Notes under the pieces: generated by a model
The model's input: the letters and a program-made list of their open reading frames with translations, nothing else
What the model was told of the DNA's origin: nothing
Databases searched by the model: none
Made by a program: the position numbers and the translations under genes
Assembly: GCF_013415305.1 (NCBI RefSeq)
Contig: NZ_JACBXU010000002.1
Location: forward strand, 310,001 to 374,000
From: Pantoea sp. WMus005
Lineage (GTDB): Bacteria; Pseudomonadota; Gammaproteobacteria; Enterobacterales; Enterobacteriaceae
DNA: 64,000 nucleotides
Direction of reading: 5' to 3'
Part shown: positions 45,462 to 54,823 of the stretch, one piece after another
Layout of the letters: the number at the start of each line of letters is the position of its first letter
Numbering within the stretch: the first letter of the stretch is position 1

Positions 45462-46049
45462 ATGAATACATTACGCATTGGCCTGATATCGGTCTCCGAT
45501 CGCGCCGCCAACGGTATCTATCAGGATGAGGGTATTCCCGCGCTGGAGAGCTGGCTGAGTCGCGCAATCAGCAGCCCGTTTGAGATTGAGTCCCGTCTGG
45601 TACCCGACGAGCAGCCGATGATTGAGCACGCGATCTGCGAGCTGGTCGATGAACGCTTTTGCCATCTGGTGTTAACCACCGGCGGCACCGGTCCGGCCCG
45701 ACGCGATGTCACACCCGATGCCACCCTGGCGGTTTCCGATCGGGAAATGCCCGGTTTTGGTGAGCAGATGCGCCAGATCAGCCTGCAGTTCGTGCCGACC
45801 GCCATTTTGTCGCGTCAGGTCGGCGTGATCCGCAAACAGTCGCTGATCCTCAATCTTCCCGGTCAGCCGAAGTCGATCAAAGAGACGCTGGAAGGGCTGA
45901 AGGATGAGCAGGACAACGTTAAAGTCCATGGCATTTTCGCATCTGTACCCTATTGTTTACAGTTGCTGGAAGGCCCTTACGTCGAAACGCATGCAGATGT
46001 GGTAGCAGCATTTCGGCCTAAAAGCGCGATGCGTGAGATAAATAACTAA
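45462..46049 (+). CDS. mog: Molybdopterin adenylyltransferase Mog
   Basis: Adenylylates molybdopterin before molybdenum insertion in cofactor synthesis. The 195-residue protein has LRIGLISVSDRAANGIYQDEGIPAL, the MoeA/MogA motif LVLTTGGTGPARRDVTPDAT (about 67-86) and LNLPGQPKSIKETL. Length and start agree with E. coli Mog. Neighbours talB as in E. coli. Confidence 0.96.
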   Translation: MNTLRIGLISVSDRAANGIYQDEGIPALESWLSRAISSPFEIESRLVPDEQPMIEHAICELVDERFCHLVLTTGGTGPARRDVTPDATLAVSDREMPGFGEQMRQISLQFVPTAILSRQVGVIRKQSLILNLPGQPKSIKETLEGLKDEQDNVKVHGIFASVPYCLQLLEGPYVETHADVVAAFRPKSAMREINN

Positions 46050-46153
46050 ATATTCCCCATTTCAGGCATAAGCTATAGCCTTGCTGGTGTGGCAAAAGAT
46101 TGACGGTATAGTAAGAGTATCTTTACAAAATTGTCTTTTGCCTCTGGAATATT

Positions 46154-47461
46154 ATGAATCCGACTCATACACCGCGTCTGACCGGTAAGGATTACAAAAC
46201 GCTGGCGCTGGCCGCGCTGGGCGGCGCGCTGGAATTTTACGACTTCATCATATTTGTCTTCTTCGCCACCGTGATCGGCGAACTCTTCTTCCCCTCAGAT
46301 ATCCCTGAATGGCTGCGTCAGCTGCAGACGTTTGCCATTTTTGCCGCCGGCTATCTGGCACGACCGCTCGGTGGCATCGTTATGGCGCACTTTGGCGATA
46401 AGCTTGGCCGTAAAAAGATGTTCAGCCTGAGTATTCTGCTGATGGCGCTACCGACCCTGATGATGGGGGCTCTGCCCACCTGGCAGACGATTGGCATTGC
46501 TGCGCCTCTGTTGATGCTGCTGATGCGGATGTTGCAGGGGGCGGCGATTGGTGGCGAAGTACCGGGCGCCTGGGTGTTTGTTGCTGAGCACGTACCCTAT
46601 AAACGTATCGGCATCGCCTGTGGCACGCTGACGGCCGGGCTGACCATCGGCATTTTACTGGGGTCGCTGGTGGCGACGCTGATCAATACCTCGATGTCTC
46701 AGCAGGCGATCCATGAAGGTGGCTGGCGTATACCGTTCTTCCTTGGCGGCGTATTTGGGCTGATCGCAATGTTCCTGCGCCGCTGGCTGCATGAAACACC
46801 GGTCTTTATTGAGATGCAGCAGCGCAAAGCGCTGGCGGAAACGTTACCGCTGAAGACCGTACTGGTGGAGCATAAAAAGTCGATTGTGATCTCCATGCTG
46901 CTGACCTGGCTGCTCTCCGCCTGCATCGTCGTGGTGATCCTGATGTCACCGGTCTGGCTGCAGAAGCAGCAGGGCATCGCGCCCGCGCTGACCCTGCAGG
47001 CCAACAGCATTGCCACTGTGATGCTCTGCATCGGCTGCATTATTGCCGGACTCGCTGCCGATCGCTTTGGTGCCAGTCGTACCTTGTGTGTCGGTAGTCT
47101 GCTGCTGGCGATCTGTAGCTGGCAGTTTTATCACCTGAGCGCTCTCTATCCGCAGCAGCTCTTCCTGCTCTATGGCATGGCAGGGCTCAGCGTTGGTGTC
47201 GTTGGGGTGGTGCCATTTGTGATGGTGCGCGCCTTTCCGGCAGAAGTGCGTTTCACCGGACTCTCATTCTCATACAACCTCTCCTACGCAATCTTTGGCG
47301 GGCTGACACCGATCTGTGTATCCCTGCTGATGAATGTCTCCGTGATGGCTCCGTGCTGGTATGTGATGGCGCTGGCGCTGGTGGGATTATTGACGGGGAT
47401 CTGGCTGCGACGTGACGTCAGCCACGAGCCGGATCTGAATCAGGAGATTAAGTCGTTGTAA
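46154..47461 (+). CDS. MFS transporter of the metabolite:H+ symporter (MHS) family
   Basis: A 435-residue transporter with about 12 membrane segments. The N-terminal ALGGALEFYDFIIFVFFATVIGELFFPS and the loop 2-3 motif GDKLGRKKMF are typical of MHS members such as ProP, ShiA and citrate or ketoglutarate permeases; QGAAIGGEVPGAWVFVAEHVP is the segment-5 motif in a form seen in YdfJ- or YhjE-like proteins. Substrate unknown. It lies where E. coli has satP, yaaW and yaaI, between mog and dnaK, and has no partner genes that hint at its substrate. Confidence 0.85.
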   Translation: MNPTHTPRLTGKDYKTLALAALGGALEFYDFIIFVFFATVIGELFFPSDIPEWLRQLQTFAIFAAGYLARPLGGIVMAHFGDKLGRKKMFSLSILLMALPTLMMGALPTWQTIGIAAPLLMLLMRMLQGAAIGGEVPGAWVFVAEHVPYKRIGIACGTLTAGLTIGILLGSLVATLINTSMSQQAIHEGGWRIPFFLGGVFGLIAMFLRRWLHETPVFIEMQQRKALAETLPLKTVLVEHKKSIVISMLLTWLLSACIVVVILMSPVWLQKQQGIAPALTLQANSIATVMLCIGCIIAGLAADRFGASRTLCVGSLLLAICSWQFYHLSALYPQQLFLLYGMAGLSVGVVGVVPFVMVRAFPAEVRFTGLSFSYNLSYAIFGGLTPICVSLLMNVSVMAPCWYVMALALVGLLTGIWLRRDVSHEPDLNQEIKSL

Positions 47462-47624
47462 TGGATTTGCCCTGGTCCCCCGGCAGTAAAATGATCGTTG
47501 ATGGAATAAACGGATTCCCTCCTGCTCACTGAAGGGAACACAGCGATGCTCCCTATTCAGCGTTGTGGCAGTGTTCTTTGATCCCGGCAGGGCCAGCGGT
47601 AAAAAAATTTTTTTTGGTTTAGCC

Positions 47625-47653
47625 CTTGATGCGCATCGAAGCGGCCCCATTTA
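47625..47653 (+). promoter_or_regulatory. Sigma-32 heat-shock promoter of dnaKJ (P1)
   Basis: CTTGAT at 47625-47630, a 14-base spacer and CCCCATTTA at 47645-47653, close to the sigma-32 consensus CTTGAA-N13-17-CCCCATNT and to E. coli dnaK P1. The 315-base gap between the MHS transporter and dnaK (47462-47776) holds this, a second candidate, and an A/T tract at 47600-47616; no gene is seen. Confidence 0.88.
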
Positions 47654-47701
47654 CTTGTCATCGAGCGTTGTGAACGTTGGAAAAAAAGCATGTGCTGGCG
47701 G

Positions 47702-47726
47702 TTGAATGCAAACAACCCGCCCACAT
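47702..47726 (+). promoter_or_regulatory. Possible second sigma-32 promoter of dnaKJ (P2)
   Basis: TTGAAT, 13 bases, then CCACAT, one base from the CCCCAT box. The position matches that of P2 in E. coli. Weaker than P1. Confidence 0.45.
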
Positions 47727-47776
47727 AAAAGGTTCACAACCCAAATTGGCAACGAATTTAAGTGGGAGATGTTTAG

Positions 47777-49687
47777 ATGGGTAAGATTATTGGTATTGAC
47801 CTGGGTACAACCAACTCTTGTGTTGCGATCATGGATGGCACCAAAGCACGCGTGCTGGAAAATGCCGAGGGCGATCGCACCACGCCTTCAATTATTGCGT
47901 ATACACAGGATGGCGAAATTCTGGTCGGTCAACCGGCTAAACGTCAGGCAGTGACCAACCCGCAGAATACCCTGTTCGCAATTAAGCGTCTGATCGGTCG
48001 TCGCTTCCAGGACGAAGAAGTACAGCGTGATATTAAAATCATGCCGTACAAAATCACCGGCGCTGACAACGGTGACGCCTGGCTGGAAGTGAAAGGCCAG
48101 AGAATGGCACCGCCGCAGATCTCTGCTGAAGTGCTGAAGAAAATGAAAAAGACTGCCGAAGATTACCTCGGTGAGCCAGTGACTGAGGCCGTGATCACTG
48201 TACCGGCTTACTTCAACGATGCGCAGCGTCAGGCGACCAAAGATGCCGGCCGTATCGCGGGTCTGGAAGTCAAACGTATCATCAACGAACCGACCGCTGC
48301 AGCACTGGCATACGGTCTGGATAAAGGCCAGGGCAACCGCACCATCGCGGTTTATGACCTGGGTGGCGGTACCTTCGATATTTCAATCATTGAAATTGAC
48401 GAAGTTGACGGCGAAAAAACCTTTGAAGTTCTGGCGACCAACGGTGACACCCACCTGGGTGGTGAAGACTTCGATAGCCGCCTGATTAACTATCTGGTTG
48501 CTGAATTCAAGAAAGATCAGGGTATCGATCTGCACAACGATCCGCTGGCGATGCAGCGTCTGAAAGAAGCGGCAGAGAAAGCGAAAATCGAACTCTCTTC
48601 TGCACAGCAGACCGACGTTAACCTGCCATACATCACGGCAGATGCGACCGGTCCTAAGCACCTGAACATTAAAGTGACCCGCTCTAAACTGGAGTCACTG
48701 GTTGAAGATCTGGTTGCGCGTTCAATTGCGCCACTGAAAGTTGCGCTGCAGGATGCCGGCTTGTCTGTTTCAGACATCAACGACGTTATCCTGGTCGGTG
48801 GTCAGACTCGTATGCCACTGGTTCAGGCCAAAGTGACTGAGTTCTTCGGTAAAGAGCCACGTAAAGACGTGAACCCGGACGAAGCGGTTGCTGTCGGTGC
48901 TGCGGTTCAGGGTGGTGTACTGGGTGGCGACGTGAAAGACGTGCTGCTGCTGGACGTTACCCCGCTGTCACTGGGTATCGAAACAATGGGTGGCGTGATG
49001 ACTTCGCTGATCAGCAAGAACACCACCATCCCAACCAAGCACAGCCAGGTCTTCTCGACGGCTGAAGATAACCAGTCAGCCGTGACCATTCACGTGCTGC
49101 AGGGTGAGCGTAAGCGCGCCAATGACAACAAGTCACTGGGCCAGTTCAACCTTGACGGTATCCAGAACGCGCCACGCGGTCTGCCGCAGATCGAAGTGAC
49201 CTTCGACATCGATGCGGATGGTATCCTGCACGTGTCAGCGAAAGACAAGAACAGCGGTAAAGAGCAGAAAATCACCATTAAAGCCTCTTCAGGTCTGAGC
49301 GATGAAGAGATTCAGAAAATGGTGCGTGATGCGGAAGCGAACGCTGAATCTGACCGTAAGTTCGAAGAGCTGGTCCAGACACGTAACCAGGGTGATCAGA
49401 TTGCCCACAGCACGCGTAAGCAGCTGGATGAAGCAGGCGACAAACTGTCAGCTGACGACAAAGCGCCAATTGAAGCTGCGCTGGCCGAGCTGGAAACTGC
49501 GCTGAGAGGCGAAGACAAAGCGGAAATCGACGCCAAAATGCAGGCGCTGATGGAAGTGTCCGGCAAACTGATGGAAGCAGCGCAGCAGTCTCAGGCGGGT
49601 GCAGCGGATGCCGGTGACGCGTCAGCGAAGAAAGATGACGACGTTGTCGATGCTGAATTTGAAGAAGTGAAAGACAACAAGAAATAA
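47777..49687 (+). CDS. dnaK: Chaperone DnaK (Hsp70)
   Basis: ATP-driven folding chaperone that works with DnaJ and GrpE and also controls sigma-32. The 636-residue protein has an ATPase domain ([20 protein letters not shown] at the N-terminus, [32 protein letters not shown]), the linker [19 protein letters not shown] around residue 390, a substrate domain and a lid ending [15 protein letters not shown]. It is two residues shorter than in E. coli, in the variable tail. Start preceded by GTGGGAGATGTTTAG. Confidence 0.99.
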   Translation: MGKIIGIDLGTTNSCVAIMDGTKARVLENAEGDRTTPSIIAYTQDGEILVGQPAKRQAVTNPQNTLFAIKRLIGRRFQDEEVQRDIKIMPYKITGADNGDAWLEVKGQRMAPPQISAEVLKKMKKTAEDYLGEPVTEAVITVPAYFNDAQRQATKDAGRIAGLEVKRIINEPTAAALAYGLDKGQGNRTIAVYDLGGGTFDISIIEIDEVDGEKTFEVLATNGDTHLGGEDFDSRLINYLVAEFKKDQGIDLHNDPLAMQRLKEAAEKAKIELSSAQQTDVNLPYITADATGPKHLNIKVTRSKLESLVEDLVARSIAPLKVALQDAGLSVSDINDVILVGGQTRMPLVQAKVTEFFGKEPRKDVNPDEAVAVGAAVQGGVLGGDVKDVLLLDVTPLSLGIETMGGVMTSLISKNTTIPTKHSQVFSTAEDNQSAVTIHVLQGERKRANDNKSLGQFNLDGIQNAPRGLPQIEVTFDIDADGILHVSAKDKNSGKEQKITIKASSGLSDEEIQKMVRDAEANAESDRKFEELVQTRNQGDQIAHSTRKQLDEAGDKLSADDKAPIEAALAELETALRGEDKAEIDAKMQALMEVSGKLMEAAQQSQAGAADAGDASAKKDDDVVDAEFEEVKDNKK

Positions 49688-49734
49688 TTGCCCCTGACCG
49701 GGCGCGACGGTTGGCCTGACAGCCGTTGAAACCA

Positions 49735-49767
49735 GCACGGGCGTAGGAGATCTCTCCACGCCCGTGC
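49735..49767. other. Long hairpin between dnaK and dnaJ
   Basis: GCACGGGCGT pairs with ACGCCCGTGC, then after one bulged A, GGAGA pairs with TCTCC around a two-base loop. It lies 48 bases after the dnaK stop and 25 before dnaJ. No T-tract follows. It may stabilise dnaK mRNA or lower read-through to keep DnaK in excess over DnaJ. Confidence 0.7.
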
Positions 49768-49791
49768 GATCATGTTAAGGGCTAAATAAAC

Positions 49792-50937
49792 ATGGCGAAG
49801 AGTGATTACTACGAGATTTTAGGCGTCGCCAAATCCGCGGACGAGCGTGAAATCAAAAAGGCTTACAAACGCCTGGCTATGAAATTCCACCCGGATCGCA
49901 ATCCCGGTGATAAAGAAGCCGAAGCGAAATTCAAAGAGGTCAAGGAAGCTTACGAAATCCTGACCGATGCGCAGAAGCGTGCGGCTTACGATCAGTATGG
50001 TCATGCAGCCTTTGAACAGGGCGGTATGGGTGGCGGTGGATTCGGCGGCGGCGGCTTTGGCGGCGGCGGTGCAGAGTTCAGCGATATCTTTGGCGACGTG
50101 TTCGGTGACATCTTTGGTGGTGGACGCCGTCAGCGCGCATCCCGTGGCGCCGATTTACGCTACAACATGGAGCTGTCGCTGGAAGAAGCGGTACGCGGCG
50201 TGACCAAAGAGATCCGCATTCCAACGCTGGAAGAGTGTGACGTCTGCCACGGCAGCGGTGCGAAAGCGGGAACGCAGCCACAGACCTGTTCAACCTGTCA
50301 CGGTGCAGGCCAGGTGCAGATGCGCCAGGGCTTCTTCACCGTCCAGCAGGCCTGTCCGACCTGTCATGGTCGTGGCTCGGTGATTAAAGATCCGTGCAAC
50401 GCCTGCCATGGTCATGGTCGTGTTGAGAAGTCGAAAACGCTGTCAGTGAAAATCCCGGCAGGGGTGGACACCGGCGATCGCATTCGCCTGAGTGGCGAAG
50501 GTGAAGCGGGCGAGCAGGGCGCACCAGCCGGCGATCTCTACGTTCAGGTATCGGTGAAGAAACACCCGATCTTCGAGCGTGAAGAGAACAACCTCTACTG
50601 TGAAGTGCCGATCAATTTTGCGATGGCGGCGCTGGGCGGAGAGATTGAAGTACCAACACTGGATGGCCGCGTGAAGCTGAAAGTGCCGTCAGAAACCCAG
50701 ACCGGCAAGCTGTTCCGCATGCGCGGACGTGGTGTCAAATCTGTCCGTGGCGGTGCGGTCGGCGACCTGTTATGTCGCGTCGTGGTGGAAACACCGGTCA
50801 GCCTGAACGAAAAACAGAAAGCGCTGTTGCGTGAACTGGAAGAAAGTTTTGGCGGCCCAAGCGGTGAGCATAACAGCCCGCGTTCTAAGAGCTTTTTCGA
50901 TGGCGTGAAGAAATTCTTTGACGACCTGACACGCTAA
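49792..50937 (+). CDS. dnaJ: Co-chaperone DnaJ (Hsp40)
   Basis: Delivers substrates to DnaK and triggers its ATPase. The 381-residue protein has a J domain with HPD ([11 protein letters not shown], about 30-40), a glycine-phenylalanine region ([17 protein letters not shown]), a zinc domain with four CxxCxGxG repeats ([32 protein letters not shown]) and the C-terminal substrate domain. Cotranscribed with dnaK. Confidence 0.98.
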   Translation: MAKSDYYEILGVAKSADEREIKKAYKRLAMKFHPDRNPGDKEAEAKFKEVKEAYEILTDAQKRAAYDQYGHAAFEQGGMGGGGFGGGGFGGGGAEFSDIFGDVFGDIFGGGRRQRASRGADLRYNMELSLEEAVRGVTKEIRIPTLEECDVCHGSGAKAGTQPQTCSTCHGAGQVQMRQGFFTVQQACPTCHGRGSVIKDPCNACHGHGRVEKSKTLSVKIPAGVDTGDRIRLSGEGEAGEQGAPAGDLYVQVSVKKHPIFEREENNLYCEVPINFAMAALGGEIEVPTLDGRVKLKVPSETQTGKLFRMRGRGVKSVRGGAVGDLLCRVVVETPVSLNEKQKALLRELEESFGGPSGEHNSPRSKSFFDGVKKFFDDLTR

Positions 50938-50950
50938 ACAGTGTCTGAAA

Positions 50951-50979
50951 AAACGGAGCCTCAGGTTCCGTTTTTTTTT
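50951..50979 (+). terminator. Rho-independent terminator after dnaJ
   Basis: Stem AAACGGAGCC with GGTTCCGTTT (one G-T pair) and loop TCA, running into nine T. It starts 14 bases after the dnaJ stop. Confidence 0.92.
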
Positions 50980-51139
50980 GCCGTTTTGATGGTATGCGTA
51001 AAAAAAGTTCATCCTTCTTTAGCGTTAACCGCCTTCTCTTCGCTTAAACCGAAGGAAAGGTGAGGAATAAGCTGCTTTTAACGAACTATAGTAGCCGCTA
51101 CACTCTTTATCTTTCTACCGCTGATCAGGAAGATACACG

Positions 51140-52318
51140 TTGAATAAGCCCCGTAGTCTCAAAAACCTGCTTAAAAGCTTCATTGAAAGCGACGCCAGCA
51201 ATGGCATGGTGTTAATTATGGCGGCAGTGGCTGCCATGATTCTCGCCAACTCTGCCGAAACCGCTCAGGGCTATCAGGCGTTTCTCAATGAACCTGTGCA
51301 AATCCGCTTCGGTGCGCTGGATATCAGTAAAAATCTGCTGTTGTGGATTAACGATGCGCTGATGGCGCTGTTTTTCCTGCTGATTGGTCTGGAAGTGAAG
51401 CGCGAGCTGATAGTCGGCGAACTTGCAAGCCGTGACAAGGCGATCTTTCCCGTCATAGCGGCATTAGGCGGCATGGCACTGCCCGCCCTTGTCTTCCTCG
51501 GTTTCAACCATGGTGATGAGATAGCACGCAACGGCTGGGCTATCCCTACGGCGACCGATATCGCATTTGCTCTGGGTGTACTTGCCCTGCTTGGCAGTCG
51601 TGTTCCTGCTGCACTGAAAGTTTTCCTGATGGCACTGGCGATTATCGATGATCTGGGGGCTATCGTTATTATCGCCCTGTTCTATACCAGTGGCCTCTCA
51701 TTGTTATCCCTGGGCGTTGCTGCAGGGGCTATCGTTGTGCTGGCAGTGCTGAATTACTTTAATGTCCGTAAAATCTCGGTCTATATGCTGGTTGGGATCG
51801 TGCTCTGGACCGCAGTGCTGAAGTCAGGGGTCCATGCCACGCTGGCGGGCGTCATTGTTGGCTTCTTCATACCGCTGGAAAAGAGAGAAGGGCATTCACC
51901 AGCAGAACATCTGGCGCACGGTCTGATGCCGTGGGTGAACTGGTTGATTCTGCCGCTGTTTGCCTTCGCTAACGCCGGTATCTCACTGGCCGGTATTACG
52001 CTGCGTGACGTCCTTTCACCGGAGCCTTCAGGTATCATCCTCGGCCTGTTAATCGGTAAGCCCTTAGGCATTACGCTGTTCTGCTGGCTGGCCGTAAAAC
52101 TGCGGCTGGCGGTATTACCTGACGGCACCACCATCCGCGATATCATGGCGATTGGCGTGCTGTGCGGCATCGGTTTTACGATGTCTATTTTCATCAGTTC
52201 GCTGGCCTTCGATTCGACACATGAGCAGCTTGTGACCTTCTCTAAACTGGGGATCCTGACGGGCTCTGTGCTGTCAGCGGTAATTGGCTATACCCTGCTG
52301 CGGATTAAACTGCGTTAA
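51140..52318 (+). CDS. nhaA: Na+/H+ antiporter NhaA
   Basis: Electrogenic inner-membrane antiporter (2 H+ in, 1 Na+ out) for sodium and pH homeostasis. The 392-residue protein has about 12 membrane segments, the ion-binding aspartate pair in [21 protein letters not shown] (about 163-164), and the pH-sensing histidine region [21 protein letters not shown]. The start codon is TTG at 51140, eight bases after CAGGAAG; no ATG or GTG is available before the conserved N-terminal segment. Followed by nhaR. Confidence 0.97.
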   Translation: MNKPRSLKNLLKSFIESDASNGMVLIMAAVAAMILANSAETAQGYQAFLNEPVQIRFGALDISKNLLLWINDALMALFFLLIGLEVKRELIVGELASRDKAIFPVIAALGGMALPALVFLGFNHGDEIARNGWAIPTATDIAFALGVLALLGSRVPAALKVFLMALAIIDDLGAIVIIALFYTSGLSLLSLGVAAGAIVVLAVLNYFNVRKISVYMLVGIVLWTAVLKSGVHATLAGVIVGFFIPLEKREGHSPAEHLAHGLMPWVNWLILPLFAFANAGISLAGITLRDVLSPEPSGIILGLLIGKPLGITLFCWLAVKLRLAVLPDGTTIRDIMAIGVLCGIGFTMSIFISSLAFDSTHEQLVTFSKLGILTGSVLSAVIGYTLLRIKLR

Positions 52319-52323
52319 TGGAG

Positions 52324-52347
52324 AGGAGGCGAAAGCCTCCTTTTTTT
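52324..52347 (+). terminator. Rho-independent terminator between nhaA and nhaR
   Basis: Stem GGAGGC with GCCTCC, GAAA tetraloop, extended by A-T, followed by seven T. It begins six bases after the nhaA stop and ends two bases before the nhaR ATG, so it also acts as, or replaces, the nhaR leader. Confidence 0.88.
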
Positions 52348-52349
52348 CG

Positions 52350-53258
52350 ATGAATCAGCTCAATTTCAACCATCTCTATTACTTCTGGCAGATCTGCAAA
52401 AGCGGCTCTGTGGCGGCTGCGGCAGAAGTGCTATCTCTGACACCACAGACTATTTCCGGGCAGATTAAGGCACTTGAGGAGCGCCTGCAGGGCAAGCTGT
52501 TCCGGCGGCAGGGAAGGGGCCTGGTGCCGACTGAACTGGGTCAGCTGGTGTTCCGTTATGCGGACCGCATGTTTATGCTGGGTCAGGAGATGCTGGATAT
52601 CGTTAACTACCGCAAAGAGTTCCATCTGCTGCTGGATGTCGGCGTGGCAGATGCGCTCTCTAAGCAGCTTGTCAGCAAGGTGCTGGAAACCGCAGTGGTT
52701 GCAGAAGAGAAGATTCATCTGCGCTGTTTTGAGTCAACCCACGAAATGCTGCTGGAGCAGCTCAGTCAGCATAAGCTGGATATGATTATCTCTGACTGCT
52801 CCATTGATCCTACGCAGCAGGAAGGCCTTTTTTCGGTGAAGCTGGGCGAATGTATGGTCAGCTTCTGGTCAACACAGCCGCTTTCTGATTCCTCTTTTCC
52901 GGCCTGTCTGGAAACGCGCCCACTCCTGATTCCCGGCCGCCGCTCAATGCTGGGACGCAAAATCCTCAACTGGATCACTACGCAAGGGCTGCAGGTAGAG
53001 ATTCTCGGCGAGTTTGATGATGCAGCACTGATGAAAGCATTTGGTGCGCGGCAGAAGGCGATTTTTGTCGCGCCTGCGCTTGAAATGGGTGAGCGGGAAG
53101 GCGTCTATGAAGTCGGGCGGCTTGATGCGGTGTCAGAGGAATATCACATCCTCTTCGCGGAGCGGATGATTCAGCATCCGGCAGTGCAGCGTCTCTGTCA
53201 CGCAGACTTCAGTGGACTTTTTCCCCACCAGAGTACAGACGAAAAAAAACCGGCGTAA
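52350..53258 (+). CDS. nhaR: LysR family activator of nhaA, NhaR
   Basis: Sodium-responsive activator of nhaA (and of osmC and pga in E. coli). The 302-residue protein starts [53 protein letters not shown] (winged helix) and has [19 protein letters not shown] and the NhaR-specific [25 protein letters not shown]. The ATG at 52350 agrees with the family N-terminus, yet there is no ribosome binding site at proper distance: the only GGAGG is locked in the terminator stem 20 bases upstream. The stop codon lies in the loop of the following terminator. Confidence 0.95.
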   Translation: MNQLNFNHLYYFWQICKSGSVAAAAEVLSLTPQTISGQIKALEERLQGKLFRRQGRGLVPTELGQLVFRYADRMFMLGQEMLDIVNYRKEFHLLLDVGVADALSKQLVSKVLETAVVAEEKIHLRCFESTHEMLLEQLSQHKLDMIISDCSIDPTQQEGLFSVKLGECMVSFWSTQPLSDSSFPACLETRPLLIPGRRSMLGRKILNWITTQGLQVEILGEFDDAALMKAFGARQKAIFVAPALEMGEREGVYEVGRLDAVSEEYHILFAERMIQHPAVQRLCHADFSGLFPHQSTDEKKPA

Positions 53259-53269
53259 GCCGGCTTTTT
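53242..53269. terminator. Bidirectional terminator between nhaR and rpsT
   Basis: Stem CCGGC with GCCGG and loop GTAA, flanked by eight A on the left and CTTTTT on the right. The loop contains the nhaR stop codon. It can stop transcripts from both convergent genes. Confidence 0.85.
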
Positions 53270-53294
53270 CAACAAAGTGATAAACAACAGGCGA

Positions 53295-53558
53295 TTAAGC
53301 CAGTTTGTTGATCTGTGCAGTCAGGTTAGATTTATAACGTGCAGCTTTGTTTTTGTGGATCAGACCTTTAGCGGCCTGACGATCCACGAGTGGTTGCATT
53401 TCATTGAATGCGTTCTGCGCAGCAGCTTTGTCGCCTGAAGCGATCGCCGCGTATACTTTCTTAACGAAGGTACGCATCATTGAGCGGCGGCTAGCGTTAT
53501 GCTTGCGGCGTTTCTCAGATGTTACGGCGCGTTTCTTAGCTGATTTGATATTAGCCAA
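53295..53558 (-). CDS. rpsT: 30S ribosomal protein S20
   Basis: Primary 16S rRNA binding protein of the small subunit. The 87-residue, lysine- and arginine-rich protein ([34 protein letters not shown]) is one of the best conserved in the window. The start codon is TTG, as in E. coli, where the weak UUG start takes part in autoregulation of S20 translation. Convergent with nhaR, divergent from ribF. Confidence 0.98.
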   Translation of the reverse strand: MANIKSAKKRAVTSEKRRKHNASRRSMMRTFVKKVYAAIASGDKAAAQNAFNEMQPLVDRQAAKGLIHKNKAARYKSNLTAQINKLA

Positions 53559-53605
53559 GGTCCAACTCCCAAATGTGTTCTATAGAGACAAATCAAAGGC
53601 CGAGG

Positions 53606-53634
53606 ACTATGCCCTTCTAACCTGATTTTGTCAA
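53606..53634 (-). promoter_or_regulatory. rpsT promoter
   Basis: On the minus strand -35 TTGACA (53629-53634), a 17-base spacer, -10 CATAGT (53606-53611) and a GC-rich discriminator CCTCGGCC. The start would be about 40 bases before the rpsT TTG. The intergenic region to ribF (53559-53864) has no other gene; the yaaY small ORF of E. coli was not recognised. Confidence 0.75.
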
Positions 53635-53806
53635 TGGATTTGTGCAAATAAGCGTCGCCCTAAAAGCGGCACTCGGTTACGTATTTGATGGCGCAAGATT
53701 CTACCAGCTTCCCCTCGCTGAATACAGTATTTCGCGACAAAATTCTTAACATGCGCATCCGCAACAGGAAATGCAGCGCCTAAAGCATGAAAGGCGTGCT
53801 GACGGG

Positions 53807-53835
53807 TTAACCTGAGTCGCTTTCAAGGGTATAAT
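53807..53835 (+). promoter_or_regulatory. ribF operon promoter
   Basis: -35 TTAACC (53807-53812), a 17-base spacer and a perfect -10 TATAAT (53830-53835), 29 bases before the ribF ATG. It would drive ribF-ileS-lspA-fkpB-ispH. Confidence 0.7.
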
Positions 53836-53864
53836 CCGCCGATTTCCACCGGTTTGGGCCAGCC

Positions 53865-54794
53865 ATGAAGTTTATCCGCGGTATTCATAATCTTAACGAG
53901 CAGCATCGCGGCTGCGTTCTGACCATTGGTAATTTCGATGGCGTGCACCGTGGGCATCAGGCGCTGATGTCGCGTCTGTGTGAAGAAGGACGTAAGCGTA
54001 ATCTGCCGGTCGTGGTCATGGTGTTTGAGCCACAGCCGCTTGAGCTGTTTGCCGGTGATAAAGCCCCGGCTCGCCTGACTCGCCTGCGTGAAAAGCTGCG
54101 GTACATGGCGGAAGCCGGCGTGGATACAGTGCTGTGTGTGCGGTTCGACCCTCGCTTTGCGGCCTTGTCCGCCCAGCGTTTTATCAGTGATCTGTTAGTC
54201 GACAAGCTGGACGTGAAGTACCTTGCGGTTGGCGATGATTTCCGCTTCGGCGCTGGTCGCCAGGGGGATTTCCTGTTATTACAGAAAGCCGGTGTGGAGT
54301 ATGGCTTTGAGGTCGTCAGCACCGAAACCTTCTGTGATGGCGGTAAGCGAATCAGCAGCACTGCCGTGCGTCAGGCGCTGGCTGCGGATGATTTAGCGCT
54401 GGCACAGTCGCTGTTAGGTCATCCCTTCACTATTTCCGGCCGCGTCGTGCACGGTGATGCACTGGGACGTACGCTGGGTTTCCCGACTGCGAATCTTCCT
54501 TTACGCCGCAGCGTCACGCCGGTGAAAGGGGTTTATGCCGTGGAGGTACAGGGTCTGACGCCCGAGCCACTGCCGGGTGTTGCTAATATCGGCACCCGTC
54601 CGACCGTAAAAGGTTTACGCCAGCAGCTTGAAGTTCACCTGCTCGACATCAATATGGATCTCTATGGTCGTCACATTGATGTGGTGCTGAAACAGAAAAT
54701 ACGAAACGAGCAGCGCTTTGCCTCACTGGAGGCGTTGAAAGAACAAATTGCGAACGATGTGGTAACGGCCCGGCAGTTCTTTGGGCTGCTTTAA
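53865..54794 (+). CDS. ribF: Bifunctional riboflavin kinase / FAD synthetase
   Basis: Converts riboflavin to FMN and then FAD. The 309-residue protein has an N-terminal FMN adenylyltransferase domain (LTIGNFDGVHRGHQALM, with the GxFDGxHxGH motif at about 21-36; GISSTAVRQAL-like sequence RISSTAVRQAL) and a C-terminal kinase (GRTLGFPTANLPL, GVANIGTRPT, VHLLDINMDLYG). First gene of the cluster. Confidence 0.98.
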   Translation: MKFIRGIHNLNEQHRGCVLTIGNFDGVHRGHQALMSRLCEEGRKRNLPVVVMVFEPQPLELFAGDKAPARLTRLREKLRYMAEAGVDTVLCVRFDPRFAALSAQRFISDLLVDKLDVKYLAVGDDFRFGAGRQGDFLLLQKAGVEYGFEVVSTETFCDGGKRISSTAVRQALAADDLALAQSLLGHPFTISGRVVHGDALGRTLGFPTANLPLRRSVTPVKGVYAVEVQGLTPEPLPGVANIGTRPTVKGLRQQLEVHLLDINMDLYGRHIDVVLKQKIRNEQRFASLEALKEQIANDVVTARQFFGLL

Positions 54795-54823
54795 CCTGAG
54801 CGAAAAACGGAATCGAGAATCTG

